Positions 44,823 through 57,030 are shown, counted from the stretch's first letter. The stretch is DNA of 64,000 nt from Dromiciops gliroides (GCF_019393635.1 NC_057867.1:75457492-75521491), one strand, 5' to 3'. The notes: a model not told the origin generated them from the sequence alone. A program made the numbers and translations.

Positions 44823-45545
44823 TGAATGAAAAAGCATTTTTAAGCATTTACTATGTGTGACGCACTGTGCTAAGGGATGGGGATACAAATACAAACAAAA
44901 AAGACTGCCCTTGCCCTCAAGGAGCTTGTATTTAAATAACACATGGAGGAGAGCAGTGGCCAGAGAAGTCAGGATGAATGCTGAATGGAATCATTGACTG
45001 ACACACCCTTGTCAGATGTTTTTAGAGTTAGAGTTGGAAGGGGAGGGAATGGAATGTGCAGGGTCTCTATGATTGTGTACATTTTAAAACTTGGGTAAAA
45101 ATAAAAAATTTTAAAGGATGAGATAAAGATGAAATAATATTTGACCCTAGAATCAGTAGGGGATCACTAGAGTTTATTGAGTAGGTGAGTGACATGGTCA
45201 GACTTGAGCTTTAGGAAAATCACTTTGGCAACTTCGTGAAGGATTATGAGAGGGGGGGAGGAGAAAGAAAGAAAGAGGAACAGACACAGAGACAGACAGA
45301 GATAGAAAGGCAGAGACAGGCAAAGACAGGGCAACAGAGAGAGTGCCAGCCATCAGGAAGCTACTGCAGTCGTCCAGATGAAAGGGGATAAGGGCCTGAA
45401 CTAAGAACTAAGGTCAGCTGTGTGAGGGTAGAGAGAAGGGGGCAGATGCAGGAGTCATAGTAGAGGTAGCAATGACAAGATCCAGCCATTTGGTGGCTAT
45501 GGAGGGTGACAGAGTGAGAAGCTAAGGGTGCCACTGAGCTATGCA
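44823..45545 (+). repeat. Old dispersed repeat, long copy
   Basis: GCATTTACTATGTGTGACGC, CTTGCCCTCAAGGAGCTTG, later TGAGTGACATGGTCAGACTTG, TTTAGGAAAATCACTTTGGC and TACTGCAGTCGTCCAGATG. The second part is a widely shared old mammalian repeat wording. A GA-rich patch is at 45250-45345. Family not named. Confidence 0.5.
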
Positions 45546-45937
45546 GCCCAGGTGACTGGCAGGATGACAGCAGCCTGAACAGAGGGCCCTGTGTGCACTG
45601 TCCCCCTTTCTTCTCCCTCCTACCTCCCTAACCAATAAATTGCAATAACATCAGTAACCTATTTGGAGTCTCCATTTTTCTGAACCAAACTTGGTAAAGT
45701 TTGGCCACCTCATTCATCTATTTGCATCTCTTCGCATTTGATTTGAAACAACAACAAGAACAAATTATGGCCAAAATCGAGGTCAAATTCAATCAATTAA
45801 CTGGGCACTTACTAAACATTTACTGTACAAAGAAACAATCCCTTCTCACAAAAGGGCTACATTCTAATGTAGGAGACAAGGGCATATACAAGTATATTCA
45901 GAATAATTATACAGTGAATAGACACAGGTAATACAAC

Positions 45938-46130
45938 TAAAAGGCAGCTAGGTGATGCAGTGGATCAAGTGCTGTGTGACCCTGGGCAAGTCATATAACC
46001 CTGTTTGCCTCAGTTTCCTCATCTGTAAAATGAGCTAGAGAAGGAAATGGCAAATCACCCTCATATCGTTGCCAAGAAACCCCCAAAAAGGGGCATGACT
46101 GACTCAGACAGGACTGAAAGTAATGAACAC
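45938..46130 (+). repeat. RTE-tailed CORE-SINE, internally deleted
   Basis: AGGCAGCTAGGTGATGCAG joins directly to GCTGTGTGACCCTGGGC, so about 60 bases of the body are missing. Then CAGTTTCCTCATCTGTAAAATG, GGAAATGGCAAATCACCC, and a tail TGACTCAGACAGGACTG. Confidence 0.8.
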
Positions 46131-46603
46131 CCAGTACAACTAAATCCAAGGTAATTTGAGAGGGAGGGTACTAGCCATTGGTGGTAGTGGGGCACTCAGG
46201 AAAGCTTCACACAGATCATGGTGTCTGAATAGGGACTCCATGAGGTAGCAGTGAAAAGGGAATGCATTCGAAGCACATGGGAAGCACTCCATGACACTTG
46301 GCAAAACCAAAGCAATGATCATATATTTGATTCCTGGGGATGAAATCTTTTCACACTTCTTCAGTTGCAGGCATGTGGAAATTGGTGAAAAAAAACACCA
46401 AGGAAACAGTGGTGCCAGCACTTAGCTTGAGTCCTTTAACTAAACAAAACACAGGGGTATCTTGTTAGCTGTCAGCTGCCAGTGAGACCCACATACCACC
46501 TAGAACCTTTGCAGTGGTATCCTCCCAATGCTCCATTTTGTTGGAAGTCTTGATCCCTAAATCTTACTACTCTTCAATGATTAGAATCATAACTTCTTCC
46601 ATT

Positions 46604-46792
46604 AAAATGGTCCTTAAAAGGGGCAGCTAGATGGCGCAGTGGATAGAGCACCGGCCCTGGATTCAGGAGTACCTGAGTTCAAATCCGGCCTCAGACACTT
46701 AACACTTACTAGCTGTGTGACCCTGGGCAAGTCACTTAACCCCAATTGCCCCACAAAAAAACAAACAAAAAAAACCCCCAAAAATGGTCCTT
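46604..46792 (+). repeat. Young marsupial SINE with 12-bp TSD
   Basis: Body about 46620-46780 with a tail of AAAC units. Duplication AAAATGGTCCTT at 46604-46615 and 46781-46792. Mixed diagnostic sites (GGATTCAGG head, TTAACAC centre, CAATTGCCCCAC end) make it an intermediate. Confidence 0.92.
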
Positions 46793-47379
46793 CAAAAAAA
46801 GGCAAAGGAGAGGCAGCACAGAAGAGGGGAAAAGATGACAGATTGAGCATCTGGCACATCTCTGATGTTTACAAGCTGTGACCCCAGACAAGTCACTTAG
46901 CCCAGTGATGTCAAACTCAAATAGGAACTGATCCCTGCAGATAGCATATTGACTCAGAAAACCATAAATTAACATTACCTATATTGCATTATATTTTTCT
47001 AGTTATTTATTTATTAGACATTTCTCAGTTACATTTCATTTGGGTTCTGGCCCCACTCTTTTTGTGGTGGAGTTTGACACCTCTGAAATCTTGGCCTCCC
47101 TGAGCCAGGACTCCCTGTTTCTTCATCTTCACCCTACAGATAGCAATACCCCAGAACTGCCCTGAATAGGTTGCTTTGAGGCTCAGATGAGCAAATTTAA
47201 GGAAAGTTTGGTATCCAAGTCAGTTCTTATTGTTATTTCAAATGCTTCAGCAAAGGCAAGTGAATGGTTAAGCACTCCTTTTAGACATTTCTGAGGACTG
47301 CTTTCAAAAATCCTAATTCAAGGTAGGTGTAATAGGGAAAGATTCTTTTGCCACTTCACCTCCCAACCCCTGCCTCCCA

Positions 47380-47690
47380 AACCTATCTATTTTAGAGTGA
47401 AGTGAAATGTCAAGGCTGAGTAGGATCCTAGGTGTAAAGGAACCCAGAGGTCAATGAGTTTCTACCTCGAAGATGAAGAAACTGAGGCTTCACAGAAATG
47501 AAGTGACTTGCCTAGTCACACAGATAGGATAAGAGATCCAGAGGATCTTAGTGGTCATTGAGTCCAATCCCTTCGTTCTGTAGATGAGGAAACTGAGGAC
47601 TGGGGAACTTCTCTTGATTTATATCACTAGGCAGTAGCTGAGACAGGATTCCAACCTAGGGCCTCACATTCCAAAGCCAACAACAAAGAA
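47380..47690 (-). repeat. Two reverse MIR-type copies
   Basis: First: AAACTGAGGCTTCACAGAAATG, AAGTGACTTGCCTAGTCACAC. Second: TTAGTGGTCATTGAGTCCAATCC, GATGAGGAAACTGAGGACTGG. Confidence 0.72.
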
Positions 47691-47819
47691 CTGACCTTGA
47701 CTCAGTACTTTAGGGTTTACAAAGCCATGTACCTCCATCGGCCCCATTCTATCCTTACAACAAGCCATCCCCCTTTCTCTCCAACTGGAACCTTGGGCTC
47801 ATCTTTGGGGCACCTGTCT

Positions 47820-48035
47820 CTTGTGAACCATTCTAGAACGCCTTAGGCCTTTGAACTGTTTCCTGTCCATCTCCAATCCGTGCCACAATGCTCATCAGCC
47901 TTCTGCTCTTTCCAGCCCATATAGCCTTCTCCCATTCTAATGGAAGGTCTCTGATGACAGGGACTGTCATAGTCACGGTATATCCCCAGCACACAGTATC
48001 TGGTAGAGATTAAATGTTAATAAATTGCCCATCTT
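47820..48035 (+). repeat. L2 3'-end relic
   Basis: TGATGACAGGGACTGTCATAG, TATCCCCAGCACACAGTATCTGG, AATGTTAATAAATTGCCC. Confidence 0.6.
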
Positions 48036-48740
48036 TACATCATTTTTCAATCAATCATCTATCTTTCTATTATCTGTCATCTGTCTTTCAAGCTATCACA
48101 ACCCCATTTTACATATGAAGTGACAGGCTCAGAGAGGTTAAAAGACTCATTTAAGGTCACTATACTTCTGTATTCAAAGGCCCCTCTCTCCTGAATTTAA
48201 GATAGTCTTGTAGAAATGAGTAGTGCATGGTTGGCACTTGGGTTACGGTAGGCTTTTCCCAGACAGATGCATATTTCTCTGTCATGGAAGAGAAAGACAC
48301 CAAATGGTTCTATTTTCCTTCCTCCTGGCCCTGGGAACAGTGTCTTGTTTTACAAGGCTCATTGACATAGAATTGATCTAGTTTGTGTTCTGCATGTTTA
48401 TACATGTTTGGAAACTGTAGACACTTGGAAATTAAAAGCATATTTGGGAACCTTTCAAAATCAATTGAGTCCCAAGATTATTCAGCCTCTGTGGAAAGGA
48501 CAGTAAAGGAAGAGCTTTAAATGAACACAGCTAATTTGGGCCCTGTAGTCATGCTGTGAGTGCATGAGCCTGCCTGGGTTGTGGGCTTCTAGTAGAATAA
48601 TCGAAAGCCATGATGCAGGTCTATGTAGCCTTCTACTTCCCTCAGTCTACCATCACCTGAGCTCTGTCAATAGGCCTGGCACCTGAAATGGTCAAACCAC
48701 ATCACACTGTGATGGTAGCATCACAGAAGCCAAGGGAGAT
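48036..48740. other. Gene-free interval
   Basis: A reverse MIR piece at 48100-48190 (CCCATTTTACATATGAAGTG, AGAGGTTAAAAGACTC). The rest is unassigned. Confidence 0.4.
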
Positions 48741-48880
48741 CAGGGACCAGATAAAGCATCTGGTCCAGCCCTTCATTTGGCAGGTGAGGAAACTCAGGCC
48801 CAGAGAAATCAGGTGATCTGTCCACGGTTACAAAAGTACATGGTGGCGGCTGAATTGAAATCTAGATGGATGCCAAACCA
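48741..48880 (-). repeat. MIR-type SINE
   Basis: GATCAGGGACCAGATAAAGCATCTGG, GTGAGGAAACTCAGGCCCAGAG, GTCCACGGTTAC. Confidence 0.7.
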
Positions 48881-48944
48881 AAAGAAAACTAATTCCTCTA
48901 CAGCAGGTTCAAGAAAGGAGACAAGGAAACAGCCTTAAACTTGC

Positions 48945-49595
48945 TCATGGTTTGCATTCATACTCTTTGACCTAGCAATACCAATACTAGGTTGGTATCC
49001 AAAAAAGAGATAAAAACCAAAAAAGTTAAAGGACCAAATGTACAAAAATATTTATATAGCAGCTCTTTGCTGGTGGCAAAGAATTGGAATTTGAAGGGAA
49101 GCCCATCAATTGGGGAATGGCTGAACAAATTGTGGTATGTGATTAGGATGCAGAGCAGGATGCTCTCAGAAAAACTTGGAAAGACTTATATGAGCTGATG
49201 CAAAGTGATATGTACTGTGTACAAAGTAACAGCAATATTGTAAGATGATCAGCTGTGAATTACTTGGCTATTCTCAGCAATGCAATGATCCAGGACAGCT
49301 CCGAAGGACTTATGATGAAAAATGCTATCCATCCCCAGAGAAAGAACTGGTGGTGTCTGAATACAGACTGAAGCATAATTAAAAAAAATTTCTTGAGTTT
49401 CTTTGTTTTCCTTTACAACCTAAATGGAAATGTTTTGTATGAGTACACATGTCTAACCTATGTTGAATTGCTTGCCTTCTTGAAGGGGGGGTTGGGGAGG
49501 GAGGGAGGAAGATAATTTGGAAGAAAGTTTTAAAAATAGATGTTAAAATTGTTTTTACATGTAAATTGTAGAAAAATGAAATTCTATATAAAACT
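48945..49595 (+). mobile_element. L1 3' end (ORF2 tail plus 3' UTR)
   Basis: ACTCTTTGACCTAGCAATACC, AAATATTTATATAGCAGCTC, CCCATCAATTGGGGAATGGCTG, GAAAAACTTGGAAAGACTTATATGAG, then the 3' UTR (CATCCCCAGAGAAAGAACTGG) and AT-rich end. This is the complement of the wording of the 17-kb L1, so the orientation is reversed. Coding frame is broken. Confidence 0.85.
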
Positions 49596-51079
49596 TTTTT
49601 TCCTAATGGTTTGGAGGAGAGAAAACAACACCCCAGCCCTTGGGAAGAAAGTCTCAACAAACCCAACAAGGAATAGATAACAGTTATTAAGCATCAACAC
49701 TAGGTACAGGGATTCAAAGAGAAATCCCAACCGTACTGTTTGCTTTCTTTGTGACCTTAGACAAGTCACTTCCCTGGGCCCCAGGTTTATCATTTGAAAA
49801 AGAGGAGGATTAGGTCTCTTCTGAGGTCCCTTCCAGCTAGATATCAGTGACTCTATGATCTTATGAAATCATTTGTGCTTCCTAGAGCTTGTGTGAGGTC
49901 AATGAGGCAGTCTTTTGATGCCACATGGACAATGACCTTTCCTAATGTTATGGGCCTGGGTACCTCATTTGAATGTCCCTGGGTACCCTAGAAGTTTTCT
50001 GGGGTAAATCTAAAGAACCTTCTTCCTTGAGAAACTAAACCAAAGGACAGACACATCGAAAGAGATAAGTGTCAACAGATCAGCACTGAGTTAACTCCAG
50101 GACTACCACCCTTCATTCCAGTCCGCGCCCCCCCCCCCCCCCATAAGATTAAGTGTGGCTGCTGCCTTATTGCTTTTAGGTCCCAGATATATGGATACAT
50201 GGCTGAACTAACATATAATTCTGAAAGGACTCTCATTACTCCAGTAACCTCAGAACAGGACAGACTATACTCCCTCTGCCAGTTGAAAGCCCTGGCAACA
50301 GCTAAAACCCAGAAAGGCACTTCGGTTGAATTGAAAATCATTATTAGAGCTTTAATCAAAACCTCATTTCCCAGAGAGTTCCATATCCACCCAATTACCC
50401 CAGAGCTTGCTACAGTTCAACTGGAAAAGGAGGTAGCTGGGCCAGCAGAAAGAGACTGAGCTTTTTGGGTTGGCTATGCATGAAGTAGGTTATCTGCCAG
50501 ATATATGGCAAAGAGCAAAATGTAGACTTGGAAAATGTATTACCAGTCAGAAAGTTGGGGACTTGAGGTTCAGGCTAGAGACTTTTTCCTGCCCTGAAGT
50601 ATCATTCCAAGCCCTGATATTTATTCAAGAAACCAGAAGCTGCTCCTTGGGGAAACTTAGATGTGAAGCCAGCATTCATGATGAATTGCATTTTTGACCC
50701 ATTGTAACATTTAATATTTTTCACATGTTATTAACACACTGCTCTATAACCTCTACAATGCAGTTAGTTCTTCTCTTGCGCTTTGAACTCTAAGAGAAAA
50801 ATTCTTAGCACACAGAAAAGGTAGAATTCCAGTTTCATAAGTAAACTTATGTTCTATCTGTTTTTGTTATAATTAATACTGTTTTTAAAGGAAATAGAGT
50901 TTAACAAAGACAATTCCTTTCTAATTAATCTTTGCCTTGTGTTGACAACTTTTGACCTGATGGTCGTATTTGGAAAATATTCACTATTATATTTAATTAA
51001 TGTGAGGTACAATTCAATAGCAATAGTAATACACACACAAATTAAAACAATTCTGTGGCTTCATCACACACTGTCACAG
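49596..51079. other. Gene-free interval
   Basis: A MIR-like piece at 49735-49860 (GTGACCTTAGACAAGTCACTTCC, GGTCCCTTCCAGCTAG). A C15 run at 50128-50142. ORFs at 50072-50459 overlap on both strands, no motif. Confidence 0.4.
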
Positions 51080-51545
51080 ATGACCAAAATAGGAACATTG
51101 GAGGGGCTGTGGGAAGATAATACACTGTTGGTGGAGCTGAGAAGTACCCATACTATTTTAGATATTGATTTGGAGTAATGCAGGAACAGTGATAGCCCAT
51201 TTCTGTCATTTGATCCAGAGATCCCATTATCCCAAGGAAATGAAAGACAGATCAAAGGTCTGTTATATACCAACCTATTCACAGCAGCACCCTTTGTGCC
51301 AACAAAAAAACTGGAAGCAAAGTGGGCATCCATTTACTGGTGATGAAAAAGGGATACAGGAAAGTAATGGAATATTATACAGCAAGAAATCACAAGGATT
51401 CAAAAAAAAACATAGAAAGATTTGAATGACATGATGCATAGTGAAATAAGTTGAAGAATATAAACAATCATTCCAACAATATAAGTGAAAAGATCACTCT
51501 GAGAAATTTAAAAAATGTAGTAAGGAACTACACTGCTGGTCAAAA
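51080..51545 (+). mobile_element. Older L1 3' fragment
   Basis: AACACTGG-like start, GGTGGAGCTGAGAAG, TTTGATCCAGAGATCCCATTATCC, TATTCACAGCAGCACCCTTTGTG, GGAATATTATACAGCAAGAAATC: the ORF2 C-terminal region, with several stops and gaps. Confidence 0.72.
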
Positions 51546-51713
51546 TGCTAAGCCTAGGGGCAGCTAGGTGGCGCAGTTGATAGAGCACCGGCCCTGGATT
51601 CAGGAGTACCTGAGTTCAACTCTGGCCTCAGACACTTGACATTTACTAGCTGTGTGACTCGGGCAAGTCACTTAACCCCTATTGCCCCGCAAAAAAAAAA
51701 AATGCTAAACCTA
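51542..51713 (+). repeat. Young marsupial SINE with 15-bp TSD
   Basis: Body 51557-51698, GGGGCAGCTAGGTGGCGCAG to ATTGCCCCGC plus A tail. Duplication AAAATGCTAAGCCTA / AAAATGCTAAACCTA, one mismatch. Confidence 0.92.
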
Positions 51714-51864
51714 AACTATCACTGTTCCCAAAATCTGAAGGCCCACCCACCTTGTGATATAATTTGTCCCACCCCACTCACGTGTTAGCCTACCCCCTAA
51801 GACTTGCCCACCCTGTGACAGCATCAGCCCTGCTTCTAAGATGACGTGGCTAGCCACTCGTCAA

Positions 51865-52180
51865 ATCAGCCCCTTCCACCGGCCCCCTAGCTTCCCTCCT
51901 CATCTCTGCCTCCCTTCCTTCAAGTTCCGAATCAAATTTCATCTTTTACAAGAAGCCTGCCTTTCCCAACCCCGCTTAAGTCTAGGTCCTTCTCCCTTTT
52001 AATTATTTCCTGTTTCTCCTGTATATAGACTGTTTGTACATGTGTTTGCTTGTTGTCTCCCTCACTAAGTCGTGAATTCCCTGAGGGCAGGGGCTGTCTT
52101 TTGTTTCTTTTTGTACCCTAGCTAGCACTGAGCACAGAACATGGCACAAAGTAAGTAATAAATGCTTACTGATGATTTTT
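51865..52180 (+). mobile_element. L2 3' fragment
   Basis: TTCAAGTTCCGAATCAAATTTCATC, AAGCCTGCCTTTCCC, ATTCCCTGAGGGCAGGGGCTGTC, GCACTGAGCACAGAACATGGC and AGTAATAAATGCTTACTGATG, in the order of an L2 end. A fair-sized copy. Confidence 0.8.
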
Positions 52181-52499
52181 TGTTTGATTAATATCTTTTG
52201 TTTCTTATATCACAGCCTTCCTCCTCTCCCCAGCATACTACTGTGTGTTGTAACAAAGATTTTTTAAAACCAATATCAGTTCAACAAAAGGAGCCGATAT
52301 ATCTCAACCAGTCTGATGTCATATGTAATATTGTATACCCATAGTACACCGCTGCTCCAAAGAAAGGGGGGGGGGGGTTCAGCAAGGCTTCAGCAAGGGG
52401 GGCCAAGCTTGCTCTTAGTTTTCACACAACGTTCAGGTTCACTTATCTGACTTTACCATTTCTTTTGCGGGTCTCAGGATTAGGCCCTTTTCCCTACAG

Positions 52500-52713
52500 C
52501 AGTTTTTAGTTTCTCAGAGGCTATCGTGCTGCCCGCTGATTACGTCAGAGGACAGGCCATTCCGTTCTCTGACCACAATTGGCTCAGCCATTGTCCAATC
52601 AGTGGGTAAGCTCCACCCTCTTCCCCCACCCCCCTGCCCAATAGGTTTGGTTCAACCTCTGCCCTCGGCCCTCTCTTCCGCCTATGCTGGCCGTGGCCCT
52701 TAGGCCTTTCAGC
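52500..52713 (+). promoter_or_regulatory. Candidate CpG-rich promoter with CRE-like and CCAAT sites
   Basis: TACGTCAG at 52541-52548 (CRE-like), an inverted CCAAT box (ATTGG, 52578-52582) and forward CCAAT at 52595-52599 and 52638-52642 lie within about 100 bases. CpGs are more frequent than in the flanks. There is no TATA box. This grouping is typical of NF-Y/CREB-driven housekeeping promoters. Activity is inferred from motifs only. Confidence 0.4.
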
Positions 52714-52761
52714 ATGGCGCTTGAAGAGGGAACCCTTAGCTGCTGCTTGGACCACTTGTCA
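52714..52761 (+). CDS. Candidate first coding exon, 16 codons, gene unknown
   Basis: An ATG in good context (AGCATGG) opens MALEEGTLSCCLDHLS and is followed at once by GTGAGT, a consensus splice donor, in phase 0. It lies 70-175 bases downstream of the CCAAT/CRE group. I do not recognise the peptide, and no matching second exon was found downstream. It may be chance; without splicing the frame stops four codons later. Confidence 0.25.
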
Positions 52762-53134
52762 GTGAGTTTGGGTTAGGAATTAAAAGGAAGAGGAGGCGGC
52801 CTGTTGTCCTAGGTAGGCCCCCCCCCTCAGGTTGGGGAGGAGTAATTTGGTTCAGTCACCCCTGCTCCCGTCGTCTGGACAGCTACAAGGAAGGCGGAGT
52901 GGGCAGCGCCTTCCCAAGTGGAGGGTGGGGGAAGGGGGGGCAGTGGACAGGGATGAAAAAGGGGCTGCCATACATCCAGAGGGTGAGGCCGGTGACCAAA
53001 CAGGGCACCAGGTGGGCAGGGCAGGATTTTGAGGAGTAGGGTAGGGTAGGGAGGGGGCTTCGTATCCCCCAAATCTGACAAACCATACCTTCTTTTCATC
53101 TTAGCTACAGTAGAGCTTATTAAGATTTTATTCT
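52762..53134. other. GC-rich interval after the candidate exon
   Basis: GC-rich and G-run-rich. ORFs on both strands reflect base composition. CTTCTTTTCATCTTAG ending at 53104 is a good-looking acceptor, but reading on in phase 0 gives a stop after two codons. Confidence 0.35.
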
Positions 53135-53240
53135 AGGCGCTGTGGTAAGTGCTGGAATTCCTAGTAAAAGCAAAGGAGGCAGTCCCTGCTCACAAGGAGC
53201 TTAGATTCTAATGGGGTAAGACAACACATGGAGGGGGGGG
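53135..53240 (+). repeat. Old dispersed repeat fragment
   Basis: AGGCGCTGTGGTAAGTGCTGG, GCAGTCCCTGCTCACAAGGAGC, GATTCTAATGGGGTAAGAC: same family as at 36205 and 44823. Confidence 0.6.
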
Positions 53241-54565
53241 GCGATGTGGAAGGGGAGCATGTTGGGGGCACTGCAGGAATGTGTCCAGGTGGAGTGGGAG
53301 GGAGGGCTACAGAAATGACACGTGACTAAACTGGAGGTGATAGAGGCCTTCCCTCGACAACCTTGCCTCCACACACCTGCTAAATTGGACTTCCTAAACC
53401 ACGTGTGCTAGTCTTTAGATGAGGCTTGCAGGGGCTGCCTTATAAGGGGTGGGGGTGGGGGAGCTAAATAGTGAGCCATAACAGCAACTCCTTCTCAGGA
53501 AGCTTCAGTGGCTCCTTATTTCCTCTCAGGTTTTCCTGTTGTCACTGGCCACCCCTCCCCCAATGCTGCAATAATGTCCCTTCTCATCCTGGCTTCTTGG
53601 ATCCCAGCTTCCAATCGTTGCTCAGCTCTAACTAAGGTCACCTCCTACAAAAAAACTTTTTTTTTTTAAATTCTGTTTCCTTCATCCTCCAGTTCATAGT
53701 GATTTCACCTTTCCTCGTGAATTACTTTTCACAGATTTAGTGAACATATTTCACATATTTATCTTTGTAGTCTTAGCACCAGGTAGAGGCTCAATGTTTA
53801 TTGTATTGATGGAGTACAATTTATTAAAATAGCTTTGTAGTTTGGGTGGCCATTGGCAGAATTAGAAATGGAGGAGGAAACCAGCCTTCCCTTTCTCCCC
53901 TGCAATGTAATGGTGCAAATGCCACCGAGTCCCAAGGAAAAGAAGCTGCTGCATCATTGGGAATTTTCTTGCTTGTCCTAACCCAGCCATTGCATTGAGG
54001 GGCCCAGAGTAAGCAGATGTCAGCAGGCTAATTATCTGCTAATGGCCACATTACTCTGCCCTTTCCCCTCCTCCTCTCACATTCTTATAAGGCATACTGT
54101 ATCCCCATGTTTACACCAGTGCTCTTTTGACTCCTTCCTTTCTGTACTTTGGCCATCTGTCACTGAAACTCAAAGAAATGAAATCTGTCCGTCGAGAGTG
54201 TCTTATATCCATTTCCTCTGCCAATGTCCTAGTTCAGAGCCTTATTACCTTTTTGCATGGACATTCGAAAGAAAACCATAGCATTTTATATTGCTTTTTG
54301 TTTTTCTATCTTTCATTTCTGCATATCTCCACTCTCCAGTCCTCCCCCCTCCATAGCCATCAAGCCTTCACTTGCAACAAAGAAAGACAGTTAAACAAAA
54401 CTACTGGACACAATACTACCAGAGAGGTCATACTGTATGCAGTATCTTGCACTCACAGTCTCCTACTCTGGGAGGAAAGCAAGGTGACCCTAACTGGTCT
54501 CTTTGCCTCCATTCTCTTTGTCCTCTTATTTCTTTTGCCCCTTGCTTTCCTCAAATTATTCTCTG
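53241..54565. other. Gene-free interval
   Basis: An L2-like 3' end at about 53700-53815 (AGCACCAGGTAGAGGCTCAATG). The 184-codon ORF at 54127-54681 has no domain and runs into an L2. Confidence 0.4.
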
Positions 54566-54905
54566 GTCCAAAACTGTCAATGGCTCCATATCACCTACAG
54601 GAGAAAGTCCAAATTCACCACCTGTCATTTAAAGCCTCTGCCTATTCTTTGGGTCCTCCCTCTACTGAATCCCCTTCATGAATCCTGCCAGACCATTAAC
54701 CAACCATGGCATGAATTCCTGCTTCCATGTCTTTGGAGACCATTCTTCCCATTGGGCCTGGCCAAGGATTCATTCTTCCTTCTTTTTTTTTTCTTCCTTT
54801 CTTCTTATATGAATCCTACTTCAAGACCAAAGTCAGTTCTTATCTGGCCCAAGAAGCTTTCCTGAATCATCTTGGATCCCAGAGAGTTCTCCATTTCAGA
54901 GTACT
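54566..54905 (+). mobile_element. L2 fragment
   Basis: ATGGCTCCATATCACCTACAGG, TCATTTAAAGCCTCTGCC, TCCATGTCTTTGG, AGGATTCATTC, then GTCAGTTCTTATCTGGCCCAAGAAGC TTTCCTGA: the C-terminal reverse-transcriptase-adjacent part and 3' end of L2, decayed. Confidence 0.75.
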
Positions 54906-55029
54906 TGACAATATTAGCAATAATAATAGCTTGTATTTGTATATTACTTAAAGGTTTGCCAAATTAATTCCAAATGTTATCTCATGGGACCCTCACACCA
55001 GCTCTGTGAGAAAGGTGCTCTTATTATCC

Positions 55030-55262
55030 CTATTGTTGAGGCATTTGTCATGTCCCACTCTCTGTGACCCCATTTGTAGATTTCTTGAAAAGGATACTAG
55101 AGTGCTTTAACATTTCCTTTTCCAGATGAGAAACTGAGGCAAACAGGATGAAGTGACTTGTTCAAGGTCATGCAGCAAGTGTCTCAGGCCAGACTGGAAC
55201 TTGTGAAGATGAGTCTGCCTGACTTCAGTCCCACTGCTCTATCCACTGTGCCACCTAGCTCC
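55030..55262 (-). repeat. RTE-tailed CORE-SINE
   Basis: TTGTTGAGGCATTTGTCATG, ACTCTCTGTGACCCC, GATGAGAAACTGAGGC, AAGTGACTTGTTCAAGGTC, CCACTGTGCCACCTAGCTCCC. Confidence 0.8.
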
Positions 55263-55395
55263 CATGTCACAGGAGAGGAAACTGAAATAGAGATTAAGTG
55301 ACTTGTTCAGGGCCACACAGCATGGAAGCATCTGAGGCTGGATTTGAAGTCAACTTCTGTGATTCCAGGCCCAGAGCACCACAAGCAAGTGCCAC
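55263..55395 (-). repeat. MIR-type SINE fragment
   Basis: GGAGAGGAAACTGAAATAG, AGTGACTTGTTCAGGGCCACACAGC, GGCTGGATTTGAAGTC. Confidence 0.7.
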
Positions 55396-56860
55396 CACAT
55401 GCGGTCTGGCCTGCATCTTTGTCACTTAGCATAGTCTTCTGTTGTTGCTTATCCATTGGTGTGCCCTTTGCCAATGCAGCATCATAGCCTGGCAGTGACC
55501 TTGGTCTCTCAAAGCCTATACTAACAGGGTGTAAGTGGGGTAGGTCTTACTTTGCTGAAAAGTTGTCATTAAGAACAGACCCAGAGACCTATGAACTCTT
55601 GTTTGTGGACAAGTCTAGACAAGGTACAAGAGACTATAACCAACAAGTTGGCCACCAGTGGGTAAAATTTGTGTCTCCAACTCCTGGGAACAGTATGTGA
55701 AGCCCTGGAGGGCAAACGGACCCCCATAGGGAGATGAGCTACTCACATTGATAAAAACACAGACCTTGGAGGTATATCACATCTCACCAGCTACATGATA
55801 GCCCAAGTACTTTGCACATAACAAGGGCTCTCTAGAGACTAATCAACTAATGAATATTTGACTTAGTCCTACAAGCAATTCAGAAAACAGTTGTTAAACA
55901 CAGGTACCTCCCAATTCCTCCTTCCTTGTGCAGCAGACATCTCTTTCACCAAGAGGTCCTTGTTTGAATTTGCCCAACTGCTTTTAGTTTCAAAATAAGA
56001 GCTGTATTTCTGGCTTCGTATGTTTTTACAGGTGTGAATTCAATGAGCGCTTTACTCCTGTAGTCAGAACCCACGGAAAGTGGGCATGTGGCCAGGGTAC
56101 AGTCTGTTTGACATAGTGTGCATATGCCCCCAGAACCCCAGATGGTGAGTATTGCATGTCTACAGAGGGTTAGCTATGTATTCACCCAGATCATTATTTA
56201 CTACACAAATAACAGGAGGAATTTTTAGAAATGTACTTCAAACTACTAATGGATCCAAAAATGCACTTGGAATTTATGCATCCAATTGCAACCCGAACAG
56301 TGATTTATGTGCTTTATTAAATTTTCATTTGAAAGAGAAATTACTCTTTGGCTCCTAGGATCCGTTCCTGAATATCTCCCTCCATTTCAGGCTGTTTTTC
56401 TTAGTGAGTACAGAGAGAGAGGACTTGGCTATTGTCAGTTATGTCAAAGGAGTGACATAGCTAAAGAGGATTTCAAAGTACAGCCTCCTGGGCCATGTGA
56501 CCTCCAAGACTCTGATCATAAAACCAGATCTCATGTTGTAAAAGCAAGATCTCTCTCCACTGTTGGTGAAAGTGCCAGGAGCTAAGGATTTAGGCTAGTG
56601 TTTGCAAGGAGAGTTTTTTGGCACCATCTGACTCAGGCGTTTCTTCTCCTACATCCTGTTGTCTGATTTCCAGTAAGAGCTTGTGGTAGAGAACAGTGTA
56701 AGCACGGCAATAGCATGAAGTGTCTGTTCAGTCACACATGACTGAAGGCTTTGAGGGCCTCATTGGAAAGGTTGCTTAATTTGGATTTGATATTCAAATC
56801 TAAATATTTGTGAGAGTATTTTTGAGTCAAAAACATTTATATATGGGTGTGGCTATAACT
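55396..56860. other. Gene-free interval
   Basis: No gene recognised. ORFs at 56152-56358 and 56307-56585 have no motif. Confidence 0.4.
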
Positions 56861-57030
56861 TATGGGATCATAGATTTAGAGCTATGGAGGACCTTAAAGG
56901 CCATCCATCTAGTAAAAACTTTCTCATTTTACAGAGAAGGAAACTGAGTCCCAGAGGGGTTAAATGTCTTGCTTCAGGTCACACAGGTAGTAAGTGGCAG
57001 AGTTGTAATTTGAACCCAGAATGTGCATTA
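56861..57030 (-). repeat. MIR-type SINE
   Basis: GGGATCATAGATTTAGAGC, TTTTACAGAGAAGGAAACTGAG, CTTGCTTCAGGTCACACAGG. Confidence 0.75.

Noticed and set aside
44730..44942. Poly-Cys/Val ORF
   Set aside because: Translation of the AC microsatellite.
54127..54681. 184-codon ORF, the longest after the retrogene
   Set aside because: No domain or signature, three overlapping frames are also open, and its 3' part is L2 sequence.
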